Below, in pieces: positions 6,955-15,751 of a stretch of 38,491 nucleotides of DNA. The DNA comes from Veillonellaceae bacterium (GTDB lineage Bacteria > Bacillota > Negativicutes > Veillonellales > Veillonellaceae): NCBI GenBank assembly GCA_900765165.1, contig CAAFQR010000006.1, positions 1-38,491 of the forward strand. The letters run 5' to 3'. A program made the translations under genes and the position numbers. The notes beneath the pieces were generated by a model that was given only the letters and a program-made list of their open reading frames with translations, was not told the origin of the DNA and searched no databases. Positions within the stretch are counted from its first letter, which is position 1. The number at the start of each line of letters is the position of its first letter.

Positions 6955-7506
6955 TTAATTCTTAACTAATTTGGCGTGACCAATTGCCTTGATTTCCTGC
7001 ATTACCGTATCGGTTTCCAGCTTATCACCGGTAATGGTGGTGTCGCTGTTTTTAAACGTAAACGCACCTGGTGAGGTCAGCATTTTCGTCTTATTATCGA
7101 AGTTTATGTTTTCGGTCGTCAAGGTTGCGCCCTTCTGGTCTACGGCTTTAACCCCGCCGGCGATTTGGAACGCACTGTGGTCTCCGGCCATATGACCGCG
7201 AGGCGCCGTTACAGTCACGACATTACCGTCTTTGTAAAATTTACCGGTCAAATTAGTTAAATACAGTTCATGCGTAGTCGGATTCAGCATAATCTTTTCC
7301 GCTGTCAAGGACCATACCAATTTACCGTTTTGTTTTTCGTCAATAGTGGAGCCGTCAAAAGTTACCAAGTTGCCTTTCGGTTGCGTTGGATCTTCCGGCG
7401 CACTGTTCTGATTGTCTTTGATTAGGAAATAAAATCCGGCAAAGGCCAACACAACTATGATAACTCCAATGAGCCATTTATTCCGGCTTAGTAGCTTCTG
7501 TAGCAT
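6955..7506 (-). CDS. lptC: LPS export protein LptC
   Basis: Bitopic protein of 183 residues: an N-terminal membrane helix (about 11-30, WLIGVIIVVLAFAGFYFLI) and a periplasmic beta-jellyroll domain of the LptC/YrbK type (strands such as NLVTFDGSTIDEKQNGKLVW and GATLTTENINFDNKTKML). It receives lipopolysaccharide from the LptB-permease complex and passes it to LptA. The ATG at 7506 follows GGGAGG by six bases. It overlaps the end of the acyltransferase gene by 29 bases, which suggests coupled translation. The lptC-lptA-lptB order matches many diderms and supports the call, since LptC sequences are weakly conserved. Confidence 0.9.
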   Translation of the reverse strand: MLQKLLSRNKWLIGVIIVVLAFAGFYFLIKDNQNSAPEDPTQPKGNLVTFDGSTIDEKQNGKLVWSLTAEKIMLNPTTHELYLTNLTGKFYKDGNVVTVTAPRGHMAGDHSAFQIAGGVKAVDQKGATLTTENINFDNKTKMLTSPGAFTFKNSDTTITGDKLETDTVMQEIKAIGHAKLVKN

Positions 7507-8428
7507 GTACGGCCTCCCTTACTTTCAACTTCTTATCAATGTCTACAATTTCATGTAGCTTCGTATTCCACCGATGCTGGAACCATAACCATTCATCGGG
7601 ATGTTGCTTAATAAACTCTTCAGTAACCCTTACGGTTTCTTCCGTTAAGCGATATAAATCTTCGTCCTCGTTACCGGTATCCTTATAATACAAGGGTTTG
7701 CCGATTTCCACAACATGACCGGACAAATCCGGCTTGCGGTACGCAAATACCGGCACTACCGGTGCCTTAAATTTCATGGCGAAGGTTGCCGGCCCTAATA
7801 CGGCGGACGATTCCTGGCCCAGGAACATAACGGGCACCCCTTGGAAGCCACCGTCCTGGTCAGCTAAGAAGCCAAGGAGCTTCTTCTGTTTCATCGCCTT
7901 CACAGCGCGCATCATTTCAGAACCGCCGCGGGCAAACACTTCAAGGCCTACCATTTCGCGGTATTCATTCATCAAGCGCGTAACCTGTGCGTTCGGCTGT
8001 TTCTTAACAATTGTGGTGGACGGATAGCCATGCGCCGCCAGTGCTGCGCCCATCCATTCCCAGTTGCCTACATGGGCCGTCAGGATAACAACGCCATGCT
8101 GTTCCGCTAAGGCTGCATCCAAATGTTCCGTGCCGTGTAGCTCAATGTGCTCATCAATAAACTCCTTGGTCAATCGCGGCATGTATAGAATTTCCATCGC
8201 CACACGACCGAGGTTTTTAAATAACCGTTCCAATAACGCATCTGCTTCCGCTTCGGAGATTCCCAAGCCGATAGTTGCGTTTTTAATGCCGCGCAGCTTC
8301 TGCTTTTTAGCGACGAGGGAGTATATGGGCCCTAAGGAAGCCCCAATGCGGAGTATCGTGCGATACGACAAAGAACACATAAAGGAGCTCAAGCCCTTCA
8401 GTGCTTTATATTGCCATTCGTTTGACAT
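7478..8428 (-). CDS. LpxL/HtrB-family lipid A acyltransferase (first copy)
   Basis: Inner-membrane acyltransferase that adds a secondary fatty acid to the Kdo-lipid A precursor. The 316 residues have a hydrophobic N-terminal anchor and the catalytic HX4E motif HVGNWE (about 117-122), then the typical blocks FLADQDGG and VPVMFLGQ and the C-terminal EWLWFQHRWNTK. Length fits LpxL/LpxM. The ATG at 8428 is 11 bases after AAAGGAG; the GTG at 8437 lies too close to it. The gene is followed by lptC (29-base overlap) and preceded by kdsC. The fatty acid and position used cannot be read from sequence. A second family member lies at 20307-21209. Confidence 0.9.
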   Translation of the reverse strand: MSNEWQYKALKGLSSFMCSLSYRTILRIGASLGPIYSLVAKKQKLRGIKNATIGLGISEAEADALLERLFKNLGRVAMEILYMPRLTKEFIDEHIELHGTEHLDAALAEQHGVVILTAHVGNWEWMGAALAAHGYPSTTIVKKQPNAQVTRLMNEYREMVGLEVFARGGSEMMRAVKAMKQKKLLGFLADQDGGFQGVPVMFLGQESSAVLGPATFAMKFKAPVVPVFAYRKPDLSGHVVEIGKPLYYKDTGNEDEDLYRLTEETVRVTEEFIKQHPDEWLWFQHRWNTKLHEIVDIDKKLKVREAVHATEATKPE

Positions 8429-8448
8429 ACCGTTCACATCTCCTTTCG

Positions 8449-8970
8449 CTATTGTCCTTGTGCATATAACTCTTTCTCATAGTCAGCTACAGCCGCTTGC
8501 CAACGACCGTCTTGCTTCAAAATATATTCGATGGCTTCGCGCACTGCGCCGTGACCACCTTCCTTAGCCGTAATGTATTTGGCCTTCGCCTTCACTTCAG
8601 CCACTGCATTAGCCGGCGCCAACGGCAAACCGACCAAATTTAACACGCCAAGGTCATTAAGATCATCGCCCATATAAGCCATGTCTTCCATGGAAATATT
8701 CAATTCCTTCGCCAAATTGCGAAGCTCTTCGCTTTTATTGAAGATTCCCATGCGTACAAAATCAAAATGCAATTCACCGGTGCGGCGTTCCACCATAGGC
8801 GACAAGCGACCGGTAATAACGGCTAAGCGCAAGCCGGCACGGCGAGCCAAAGCTAAGCCTAAACCGTCCTGTGCGTTAAAGAATTTCAATTCTTCACCGT
8901 TCGATGTATACACGATGTCACCGTTAGTGAGTACACCGTCTACATCTAATACTAAACATTGTACTGCCAT
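8449..8970 (-). CDS. kdsC: 3-deoxy-D-manno-octulosonate 8-phosphate phosphatase KdsC
   Basis: HAD-superfamily phosphatase that removes phosphate from Kdo-8-phosphate to give Kdo. The 173 residues show the nucleophile motif LVLDVDGVLTNG (Asp8 and Asp10 here), the tetramer-type KdsC feature FNAQDGLGL, motif II in AVITGR (about 50-55) and the metal-binding motif MGDDLNDLGVL (about 99-109). No cap domain, as usual for KdsC. The start codon overlaps the kdsD stop (TAATG), with GAGG nine bases before. Genes for the steps before (kdsD, kdsA) and after (kdsB) are adjacent, which makes the assignment firm. Confidence 0.95.
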   Translation of the reverse strand: MAVQCLVLDVDGVLTNGDIVYTSNGEELKFFNAQDGLGLALARRAGLRLAVITGRLSPMVERRTGELHFDFVRMGIFNKSEELRNLAKELNISMEDMAYMGDDLNDLGVLNLVGLPLAPANAVAEVKAKAKYITAKEGGHGAVREAIEYILKQDGRWQAAVADYEKELYAQGQ

Positions 8971-9941
8971 TATACAATACCTCGACGAAGTAAGTCAGTA
9001 ATATGTACTAAGCCCAAGCATTTTCTGTCCTTGTCCACAACGGGCAATACCGTAATCGGACAGGGCTGGTTCTTTTCCATTAAATGCAAGGCTTCTGCTG
9101 CCAATTTATCCTTGGTAATGGTGCGCGGCATTTTCGTCATCATGTCTTCTACCGGCCATTCCAAGAAATTACTGCCCGAATCAAGACCACGACGAATATC
9201 GCCATCGGTTACGAGGCCTACTAAGCGACCGTCTTCATCAATAACGTTCGTAGCACCTAAGCCTTTTTCGGTCATAACGAAGAGCGCATCCTGTACGGTA
9301 GATTCCTTGTAAACCACCGGATTGCCTTCGCCGCCGTGCATGATGTTTTCAACTGTTAACAACAGCTTGCGGCCCAAGGACCCACCTGGATGGAAAATAG
9401 CAAAATTTTCCGGTGTGAAATGATGCTTATCAAGGAGGCATACGGCTAAAGCGTCACCTAAGGCCAACGCAGCGGTAGTGCTGCTGGTTGGTGCCAGGCC
9501 TAATGGGCAAGCTTCTTTTTCGACCTTAACAAGCAATACGATATCAGAGTTGCGAGCCAACGTGGAGTTGTGATTGCCTACAACGCTGATAATCTTCGCA
9601 CCAATACGACGAAGGGACGGCAATAAGCTTACGATTTCGTTGGTTTCACCACTGTTGGAAAAAGCCAGCACTATATCCTCGGACGTGACCATACCCAAAT
9701 CGCCGTGCACCCCTTCACCGGGATGCAAGAACAGCGCCGGCGTACCCGTAGAAGCCAGCGTTGCCGCTACTTTACGAGCAATGTGGCCGGATTTGCCCAT
9801 GCCGGTGCAAACTACACGACCATGCGATTCCATAATCATAGTCACCGCATCGGTGAAATTACTGTCCAATGTATCGATTAAATGCAAGATGGCATCGGCT
9901 TCTTCGCGAAGAACCTGTGCCGCCTGTTCCAAAATATTCAT
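8970..9941 (-). CDS. kdsD: D-arabinose 5-phosphate isomerase KdsD
   Basis: Makes arabinose 5-phosphate from ribulose 5-phosphate, the first committed step toward Kdo. The 323 residues have an N-terminal SIS sugar-isomerase domain (about 30-180; GMGKSGHIARKVAATLASTG, HPGEGVHGDLG, FSNSGETNEI) and two C-terminal CBS domains (about 205-323; GLVTDGDIRRGL and GLVHITDLLRRG), the KpsF/GutQ arrangement with the usual length. AGAGGAG precedes the ATG by nine bases. It sits between kdsA and kdsC. Catabolic GutQ-type enzymes share the fold, but the context argues for the Kdo pathway. Confidence 0.95.
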   Translation of the reverse strand: MNILEQAAQVLREEADAILHLIDTLDSNFTDAVTMIMESHGRVVCTGMGKSGHIARKVAATLASTGTPALFLHPGEGVHGDLGMVTSEDIVLAFSNSGETNEIVSLLPSLRRIGAKIISVVGNHNSTLARNSDIVLLVKVEKEACPLGLAPTSSTTAALALGDALAVCLLDKHHFTPENFAIFHPGGSLGRKLLLTVENIMHGGEGNPVVYKESTVQDALFVMTEKGLGATNVIDEDGRLVGLVTDGDIRRGLDSGSNFLEWPVEDMMTKMPRTITKDKLAAEALHLMEKNQPCPITVLPVVDKDRKCLGLVHITDLLRRGIV

Positions 9942-9956
9942 GAGACCAATCTCCTC

Positions 9957-10775
9957 TTAACCTTTGACGATGGTGTCGATAGCTTTCAACTGACGTAAAA
10001 TACCTTCCAAATCATCTAAGCGAACCATGTTCGGTCCGTCCGACAATGCTTCGGCCGGATTATCATGTACTTCCATAAAGAGGCCGTCTACGCCGGCGCC
10101 TACAGCAGCGCGGGACAAGAACGGTACAAATTCACGCTGACCGGAGGAGCTGGTACCAGCACCGCCAGGCAACTGTACGCTGTGCGTAGCGTCGAATACA
10201 ACCGGATAGTCGAATTCGCGCATAATCGGGAAGGAACGCATATCTACTACGAGGTTATTGTAACCGAAGGTAGCACCACGTTCAGTAAGCATCAAGTTAT
10301 GATTGCCCGCTTCTTCCACTTTCTTAACAACGTTGATCATGTCTTTCGGCGACAAGAACTGACCTTTTTTAACGTTAATGCATTTGCCGGTTTTGGCAGC
10401 ACCGTATACTAAGTCAGTCTGGCGGCACAAGAAAGCCGGAATCTGTAAAATATCCAATACTTCAGCAGCCGGTTCAATCTGTTCAACAGAGTGAATATCG
10501 CTGACGATAGGCACCTGCAATTCTTCTTTAATGGTCTTTAAGATTTTAAGCCCTTCTACCAAGCCTGGGCCACGGAACGAATTGTAGCTAGAACGGTTGG
10601 CTTTATCAAAGGATGCTTTAAAAATATAGGGGATGCCGACGCGTTCGCAAATTTCTTTCGTACGGCGACCAATCATGAGCGTACGTTTCAAGCCTTCGAT
10701 AACGCAAGGACCTGCTAAAAGGAATAACCCTTTACCGCCACCAACTGTTATATTTCCAACCTGTACTTCTCTCAT
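9957..10775 (-). CDS. kdsA: 3-deoxy-8-phosphooctulonate synthase KdsA
   Basis: Condenses phosphoenolpyruvate with arabinose 5-phosphate to give Kdo-8-phosphate. The 272-residue class I aldolase barrel shows the signature blocks LLAGPCVIEG (about 19-28), FKASFDKANRSS, VSDIHS, LQIPAFLCRQTD, LTERGATFGYNNLVVDMR and FDATHSVQLPGG. A Cys is present in the active-site AGPCVIE segment, and the Asn in KANRSS is of the KdsA type. AAGGAG precedes the ATG. The start overlaps the kdsB stop by four bases (ATGA), so translation is likely coupled. Confidence 0.97.
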   Translation of the reverse strand: MREVQVGNITVGGGKGLFLLAGPCVIEGLKRTLMIGRRTKEICERVGIPYIFKASFDKANRSSYNSFRGPGLVEGLKILKTIKEELQVPIVSDIHSVEQIEPAAEVLDILQIPAFLCRQTDLVYGAAKTGKCINVKKGQFLSPKDMINVVKKVEEAGNHNLMLTERGATFGYNNLVVDMRSFPIMREFDYPVVFDATHSVQLPGGAGTSSSGQREFVPFLSRAAVGAGVDGLFMEVHDNPAEALSDGPNMVRLDDLEGILRQLKAIDTIVKG

Positions 10776-11503
10776 TTGTTCATCTCCTTGTATATTTCAT
10801 TGACAGCTGCTAAATCGGCCGGTGTATCGACGCCGATAAAGCGAGCTTTTGTAGTAATAACACGAATGCCATAGCCATTCTCCAACACGCGCAGCTGTTC
10901 CAGCGATTCCGTCTGTTCAGCCGGTGTCGGTTCCATGTTGGCATATTGCAATAAAAAGTCACGAGTGTACGCATAAATGCCGATATGCTTCAACGGCGGT
11001 TCCACAAAAGCGTTGCGTGGGTACGGAATTAACGACCGGGAAAAATACATAGCGTCACCACGGCGGTTGCGAATCACCTTAACGGCGGACGGTTCATTGT
11101 ATTCATCTTCAGCCAATTCAGTACCAACCGTAGCCATAACCGGTGCATCATCGCTTACGAATAAGTTACCCAATTCATCGATGAGCGATGGTTCGATTAA
11201 CGGTTCATCACCTTGCACATTGATAATGACGTCAATATCCGGATGCGCTGTAGCCACTTCGGCTAAGCGGTCCGTACCATTCAAATGGTTGGGCGACGTC
11301 ATAACGACGTGACCACCAAAGGCTTTTACCGCATCAAAGACGCGCTGATCGTCAGTAGCAACGATAACATCGGTAGGAACCTGTGCTTTCGCTACTCGTT
11401 CATAAACGCGCTGAATCATCGGTTTCCCTGCAATATCGGCTAACGGCTTACCGGGTAAGCGTGTCGACGCATACCGAGCCGGTATAATACATGCAATTTT
11501 CAT
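10772..11503 (-). CDS. kdsB: CMP-Kdo synthetase (3-deoxy-manno-octulosonate cytidylyltransferase) KdsB
   Basis: Activates Kdo with CTP to CMP-Kdo, the donor for WaaA. The 243 residues begin with the nucleotide-binding signature IPARYASTRLPGKPLADI (about 7-24) and continue with VATDDQRV, NVQGDEPLI (about 95-103) and GIYAYTRDFLL, as in KdsB. Length matches the family. The ribosome binding site GAAAGGTGG lies 12 bases before the ATG, and lpxK ends only four bases upstream. The kdsB-kdsA-kdsD-kdsC order places the complete Kdo pathway in one run of four genes. Confidence 0.97.
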   Translation of the reverse strand: MKIACIIPARYASTRLPGKPLADIAGKPMIQRVYERVAKAQVPTDVIVATDDQRVFDAVKAFGGHVVMTSPNHLNGTDRLAEVATAHPDIDVIINVQGDEPLIEPSLIDELGNLFVSDDAPVMATVGTELAEDEYNEPSAVKVIRNRRGDAMYFSRSLIPYPRNAFVEPPLKHIGIYAYTRDFLLQYANMEPTPAEQTESLEQLRVLENGYGIRVITTKARFIGVDTPADLAAVNEIYKEMNK

Positions 11504-11507
11504 GACT

Positions 11508-12656
11508 TTATTTGGCCACCTTTCCTACGGTGCTTAGAATCTGGCAGAATTTTTCTTCGCCTTCTGTAAATTCAATGCCAATAGGCAATACTAAAATCGG
11601 AATCTTCAAATCGTCCGTTGCGGCGAGCTGAGATAATTTCACAGCGTCCTTTTCCGTGGTGATAATAACTTCCGGTTTCGTAGCAAACATTTCCGCATAG
11701 ATACGTACTAAGGAATCCGTATCATACTTGTGATGATCGCCTAAGTCTACGGCGCCTACTACATTATACCCTAAGGAAGTTAAAGTTTTCGTGAAGGACT
11801 TCGGCGAACCAATGCCGCTTACCGCGAGGACCTTCTTGTCCTTATATGCATCGCCTAACTCCGTTTTATCACCATCGGCCCAATCATGCAATTCGAAGAG
11901 GCCTAACGGTTTATGAATGGTTTGTACCACCGGCACCCCCGGGGCATACTTACTCAAGGTGCGTTTAATCTGGAAAATATCTTCACGACCAACCAAGTTC
12001 GTCTTCGTCAATACGAATACATCAGCACGTTTTAAGCCTTCCAAGGGTTCGCGAAGCAAACCACCCGGCAATACATAATCGTAACCAAACGGATTAGCTG
12101 CGTCGATAAGCACAACGTCCAAGTTGCGGTTTAAAGCGCGATGCTGGAAGCCGTCATCGAGGACGAGCACATCACCATGCAAGCGGTTGATGGCAACCTT
12201 CGCCGTTTCCGTACGCTTGCGGCCAACGATGATGCCGGTATGCTGTAATTCACGAGCCAACAGAACCGGTTCATCGCCGCCGGTTGTAGTATCAGCACAA
12301 AGCTTACCATCTTCGGCAACGATGGTAATATCGTCAGCGCCTTTGGATTTGTAACCGCGGCTCAAGATTACCGGATGTTTATCGTGTTCTTCAAAGAAGC
12401 GGCATACGTACTGTACCATCGGCGTTTTACCGGTACCACCGGCGGTAATATTGCCGATGCTGATAACCGGAGCCGGCACCGTAATGCCCCCTTCTTTGTC
12501 ATACTTCGCATTGCGAATGGCTGTCCCTTGGGCATATACGGGACTCAAGGCCCGCAAACCGGCACGTAAGATATAACCGGTCAAACCAGCGCGACCGCTG
12601 ATTATGTCCTTAAAGATTTTTTCGCCGTCAAAAATTTTACCATTACCACCATTCAT
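11508..12656 (-). CDS. lpxK: Tetraacyldisaccharide 4'-kinase LpxK
   Basis: Inner-membrane-associated kinase that phosphorylates the 4' position of the lipid A disaccharide. The 382 residues have the N-terminal amphipathic region, the P-loop-like motif VGNITAGGTGKTP in the form ISIGNITAGGTGKTP (about 67-81), GDEPVLLAREL, VLDDGFQHRAL (about 166-176) and the C-terminal TTEKDAVKL, all standard LpxK blocks. The start at 12656 is supported by AAGGAGG eight bases upstream; the upstream in-frame start at 12680 is inferior. It is 57 bases downstream of waaA, the widest gap within the unit. Confidence 0.95.
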   Translation of the reverse strand: MNGGNGKIFDGEKIFKDIISGRAGLTGYILRAGLRALSPVYAQGTAIRNAKYDKEGGITVPAPVISIGNITAGGTGKTPMVQYVCRFFEEHDKHPVILSRGYKSKGADDITIVAEDGKLCADTTTGGDEPVLLARELQHTGIIVGRKRTETAKVAINRLHGDVLVLDDGFQHRALNRNLDVVLIDAANPFGYDYVLPGGLLREPLEGLKRADVFVLTKTNLVGREDIFQIKRTLSKYAPGVPVVQTIHKPLGLFELHDWADGDKTELGDAYKDKKVLAVSGIGSPKSFTKTLTSLGYNVVGAVDLGDHHKYDTDSLVRIYAEMFATKPEVIITTEKDAVKLSQLAATDDLKIPILVLPIGIEFTEGEEKFCQILSTVGKVAK

Positions 12657-12713
12657 CGTCAGGACCTCCTTACCGTACACCGTCTGTACTTCGACTGTTG
12701 CCGGTGCCTTTAC

Positions 12714-14018
12714 CTAGGGAATGATATGTTCTCGTTCAAACAATTTACGTAATTCTTCGGTATTGCGCTGTGCAGCACCGCGGTTTTCATGAACCAAGGC
12801 CAAGCAGTTAGCGCTCATGCGCTCCCGCAGTTCCTTGTCGTGACATAATCTCAACATAGTCTTCGTCAGCTCATCAGCGTCGCGCACCATAAGGCACGCA
12901 TCACGGGAGCTGAGCAAGGCGTAGATTTCTTTGAAATTAAACATGTACGGTCCTACCAAAATCGGCTTGCCATGAGCCGCCGGTTCTAATATATTATGAC
13001 CACCTGTTTTCACAAGTGAACCACCGACAAAAATAATATCGCCTAAGCTGTATAAACGACCTAATTCGCCAATCGTATCGAGGACGATAACCGGTGTCCC
13101 CTCATGTACCGGTTCCTTCATGGTACTGCGGCAAATGGCACGTAAGCCCATGCGCTCAGATAAGCTCTTCACGTCGTTGCCGCGCATAATTTCACGAGGA
13201 GCAATGAGAAGTCGTGCACAAGGATATTCCTTGAGAATCGCCTGGAACGCGTTGAGTATGGCTTCTTCTTCGCCCTTATGGGTACTGCCGGCTACGATAA
13301 TCGGATGATTGCGACCGAAGCCGAATTCATCTTGCAACGCAATTTTATCTTCTTCCGTTACGCTAGCATAGGTCTGATCGTATTTCGTGTTACCGGTAAC
13401 CGTAATGCGGTCCTTCTTAGCGCCTAGCACTTCGATGTACTCCCCATCCAGCTTGGACTGCATGCAGAAATAACGAATCGATGCCAGCATTTCCCGCGTA
13501 AAGGATTTGATAAACATGTAGCGGCGCATACTGCGGTCACTAATACGACCATTTACCATCATAACCGGAATGTGTTCCGATTCGGCAATGCGCAGGAAGT
13601 TCGGCCAAATTTCCGTTTCAACCAGCAAAATCGTAATAGGCTTAATGATATGGAGAATGCGGCGCGTCAAGAACGGCAAATCCAACGGGAAGAAGATAAT
13701 CCCTTCTGCTTCCGGGATAATGCGATGAGCCATCGCATGACCCGTAGCGGTTACTACGGACACAACCACAACAGCGTCAGGGAATTTCTTCTTAATATCC
13801 TTGACGATTGGGCTGGTGGCTACGATTTCCCCTACGGAAGCGGCATGGAGCCAAATGGCGCGGCGCCCTTCTATTTTTTTCATCAGCGATTCCGGCATAT
13901 AACCGGCGCTTTGTTTAATACGCTCGTAAAACCCTTCTTCAAACATCAATCGGTACAGGATGACCGGTATAAGGCCGACCCAGTAGATGATGAGAAGTAT
14001 GTTATATATCCAGTACAT
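12714..14018 (-). CDS. waaA: Kdo transferase WaaA (KdtA)
   Basis: Glycosyltransferase (GT30) that adds Kdo from CMP-Kdo to lipid IVA. The 434 residues start with a membrane helix (about 1-24), then RAIWLHAASVGEI with the catalytic-region glutamate (about 53-65), VETEIWPNFL, VNGRISDRSMRRY and the C-terminal donor-binding part VGGSLVKTGGHNILEPAAHGKP read in two segments (about 335-356). Length fits. AAAGGAT precedes the ATG by seven bases. It lies just behind msbA (5-base gap). How many Kdo residues it transfers cannot be predicted from the sequence. Confidence 0.95.
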   Translation of the reverse strand: MYWIYNILLIIYWVGLIPVILYRLMFEEGFYERIKQSAGYMPESLMKKIEGRRAIWLHAASVGEIVATSPIVKDIKKKFPDAVVVVSVVTATGHAMAHRIIPEAEGIIFFPLDLPFLTRRILHIIKPITILLVETEIWPNFLRIAESEHIPVMMVNGRISDRSMRRYMFIKSFTREMLASIRYFCMQSKLDGEYIEVLGAKKDRITVTGNTKYDQTYASVTEEDKIALQDEFGFGRNHPIIVAGSTHKGEEEAILNAFQAILKEYPCARLLIAPREIMRGNDVKSLSERMGLRAICRSTMKEPVHEGTPVIVLDTIGELGRLYSLGDIIFVGGSLVKTGGHNILEPAAHGKPILVGPYMFNFKEIYALLSSRDACLMVRDADELTKTMLRLCHDKELRERMSANCLALVHENRGAAQRNTEELRKLFEREHIIP

Positions 14019-14023
14019 TCCGG

Positions 14024-15751
14024 TTATCCTTTATCCCCAAATTGAACCGAGTACAAGTGGCTGTAAAGGCCATCCTGGTTCAGTAATTGTTCATGCGTAC
14101 CGAATTCTTCGATACGTCCCTGCTTAAGAACTACGATACGGTCAGCGTTTTTAATAGTACTGAGGCGATGGGCAATGACGAAAGCCGTGCGGCCCTTCAT
14201 CAAGCGTTCCAACGCTTCTTGTACTAGCTTTTCGCTTTCCGTATCCAATGCCGACGTTGCTTCGTCGAGAATTAGAATCTTCGGATTCTTCAAAATTGCA
14301 CGGGCGATGGCAATACGCTGACGCTGACCACCGGACAAGGAGTTCCCTCGTTCGCCAACCATGGTCTGCATGCCTTCCGGCAATTTATCAATAAACTCCA
14401 AGGCATTCGCTGCTTTAGCGGCGGCGTACACTTCATCGTCCGTCGCATCTAAGCGACCATAGAGAATATTATCTTTAACAGTTGCATTAAAGAGCATCGT
14501 ATCCTGCGGTACCAAACCAATCTGCTCGCGCAAGGATTGGAAGGTTACGTCCCGCACATCGGTGCCGTCAATGCGAAGGGCCCCTTCGGTTACGTCGTAA
14601 AAACGAGGCAACAAGTTTGCCACCGTCGTTTTACCGGCACCGGACGGACCTACAATAGCGATAATCTGCCCCGGATCTACGTTTAAGTTCAAGTCCGTAA
14701 TGGCATTCTTTTCACCGTCATAGGAGAAGGACACGTGGTCGAATTCAACCTGGCCCGTTACTTCCGGCAACGGTTTAGCATTCGGTTTTTCCTTAACCGT
14801 CGGTTCCGTATCTAAAATAGCGAACACGCGGTCACCGGCAGCCATGGCCTTCTGAATGTTACCATACACCTGGCTCAAGCGTTTTACCGGGTTAGACAAG
14901 TTAATAGCGTAAATCAAGAAGGCAATTAAGGAACCGGCGGAAATAACGCCGGTTACTACGGAGTAACCGCCGTACCAAAGGATGACCGTTACGGCGATGG
15001 CAGCGGAAAATTCCACCATCGGACTTAAGAGACTGGTCAGCTTCGTGGCGCGCATTACAGCGCGGAAGTTGCGCTGGTTTTCATTTTCAAAACGCTTTAC
15101 TTCGTGAGATTCACGAGCAAAGGAACGAACGACGCGAATGCCGGAAATCGTTTCCTGCAACAGCGACGTAATGTCGGCGATGCGGCCCTGTACGTCATGG
15201 CCGGCCAAGCGAAGTCGCTTGCCGAAGATGTTAATGATACCGAGCACAACCGGTACGATAACCAAGGTAACCAAGGTCAATTTCCAGTCCAAGAGAATCA
15301 TGGACACCAAAGAACCAATTAAGGTAACCCCTTCAGTGATGAACGAAATCAAGTTATCTACGATGGCAGTTTGCAAAGCCCCTACGTCATTGGTCAGATT
15401 ACTCATGATGACGCCGGTCTTACGACGGTCGAAGTAGGCCTGGTCAAGGCGCTGTAAGTGCTTGAACAGTGCTTCGCGAATATCGATGATAACGCGCTGA
15501 CCGATGTAGGACATCGTATAGGTTTGTCCGTACGTAGCGAAGCCGCGTATTAAGAATACGAGCAAAATCGCCGCTACGACTAAGTTGAGCATCATCATAT
15601 CCTTAGCCTGTAGCACTTCATCCACTACGTTTTTGATAAGCCACGGCACCACTAAGTAAGCAGCAGCGGCTACGATCATGCAGATTAAGCCGAATACCAT
15701 TCGCCAAGAATACGGCTTAACAAAAACCAATAAACGTCTATAACTTCCCAT
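14024..15751 (-). CDS. msbA: Lipid A flippase MsbA, ABC transporter
   Basis: Half-transporter that, as a homodimer, flips Kdo2-lipid A to the outer face of the inner membrane. The 575 residues combine a six-helix transmembrane domain (about 15-310) with an ATPase domain (about 335-575) showing Walker A GPSGAGKTTVANL, signature LSGGQRQRIAIARA, Walker B ILILDEATSALD and the switch histidine in FVIAHRLSTIKNADRI. Family length is about 580. The start overlaps the preceding stop closely (TGAATG), with GGAGG just upstream. Multidrug exporters of the same family look similar. The neighbours lpxB and waaA make the lipid A role the best reading. Confidence 0.93.
   Translation of the reverse strand: MGSYRRLLVFVKPYSWRMVFGLICMIVAAAAYLVVPWLIKNVVDEVLQAKDMMMLNLVVAAILLVFLIRGFATYGQTYTMSYIGQRVIIDIREALFKHLQRLDQAYFDRRKTGVIMSNLTNDVGALQTAIVDNLISFITEGVTLIGSLVSMILLDWKLTLVTLVIVPVVLGIINIFGKRLRLAGHDVQGRIADITSLLQETISGIRVVRSFARESHEVKRFENENQRNFRAVMRATKLTSLLSPMVEFSAAIAVTVILWYGGYSVVTGVISAGSLIAFLIYAINLSNPVKRLSQVYGNIQKAMAAGDRVFAILDTEPTVKEKPNAKPLPEVTGQVEFDHVSFSYDGEKNAITDLNLNVDPGQIIAIVGPSGAGKTTVANLLPRFYDVTEGALRIDGTDVRDVTFQSLREQIGLVPQDTMLFNATVKDNILYGRLDATDDEVYAAAKAANALEFIDKLPEGMQTMVGERGNSLSGGQRQRIAIARAILKNPKILILDEATSALDTESEKLVQEALERLMKGRTAFVIAHRLSTIKNADRIVVLKQGRIEEFGTHEQLLNQDGLYSHLYSVQFGDKG

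Noticed and set aside
8064..8567. 167-codon open frame on the plus strand
   Set aside because: It is antisense to the acyltransferase and kdsC, with cysteine/serine-rich translation and no domain. The minus-strand genes are certain.
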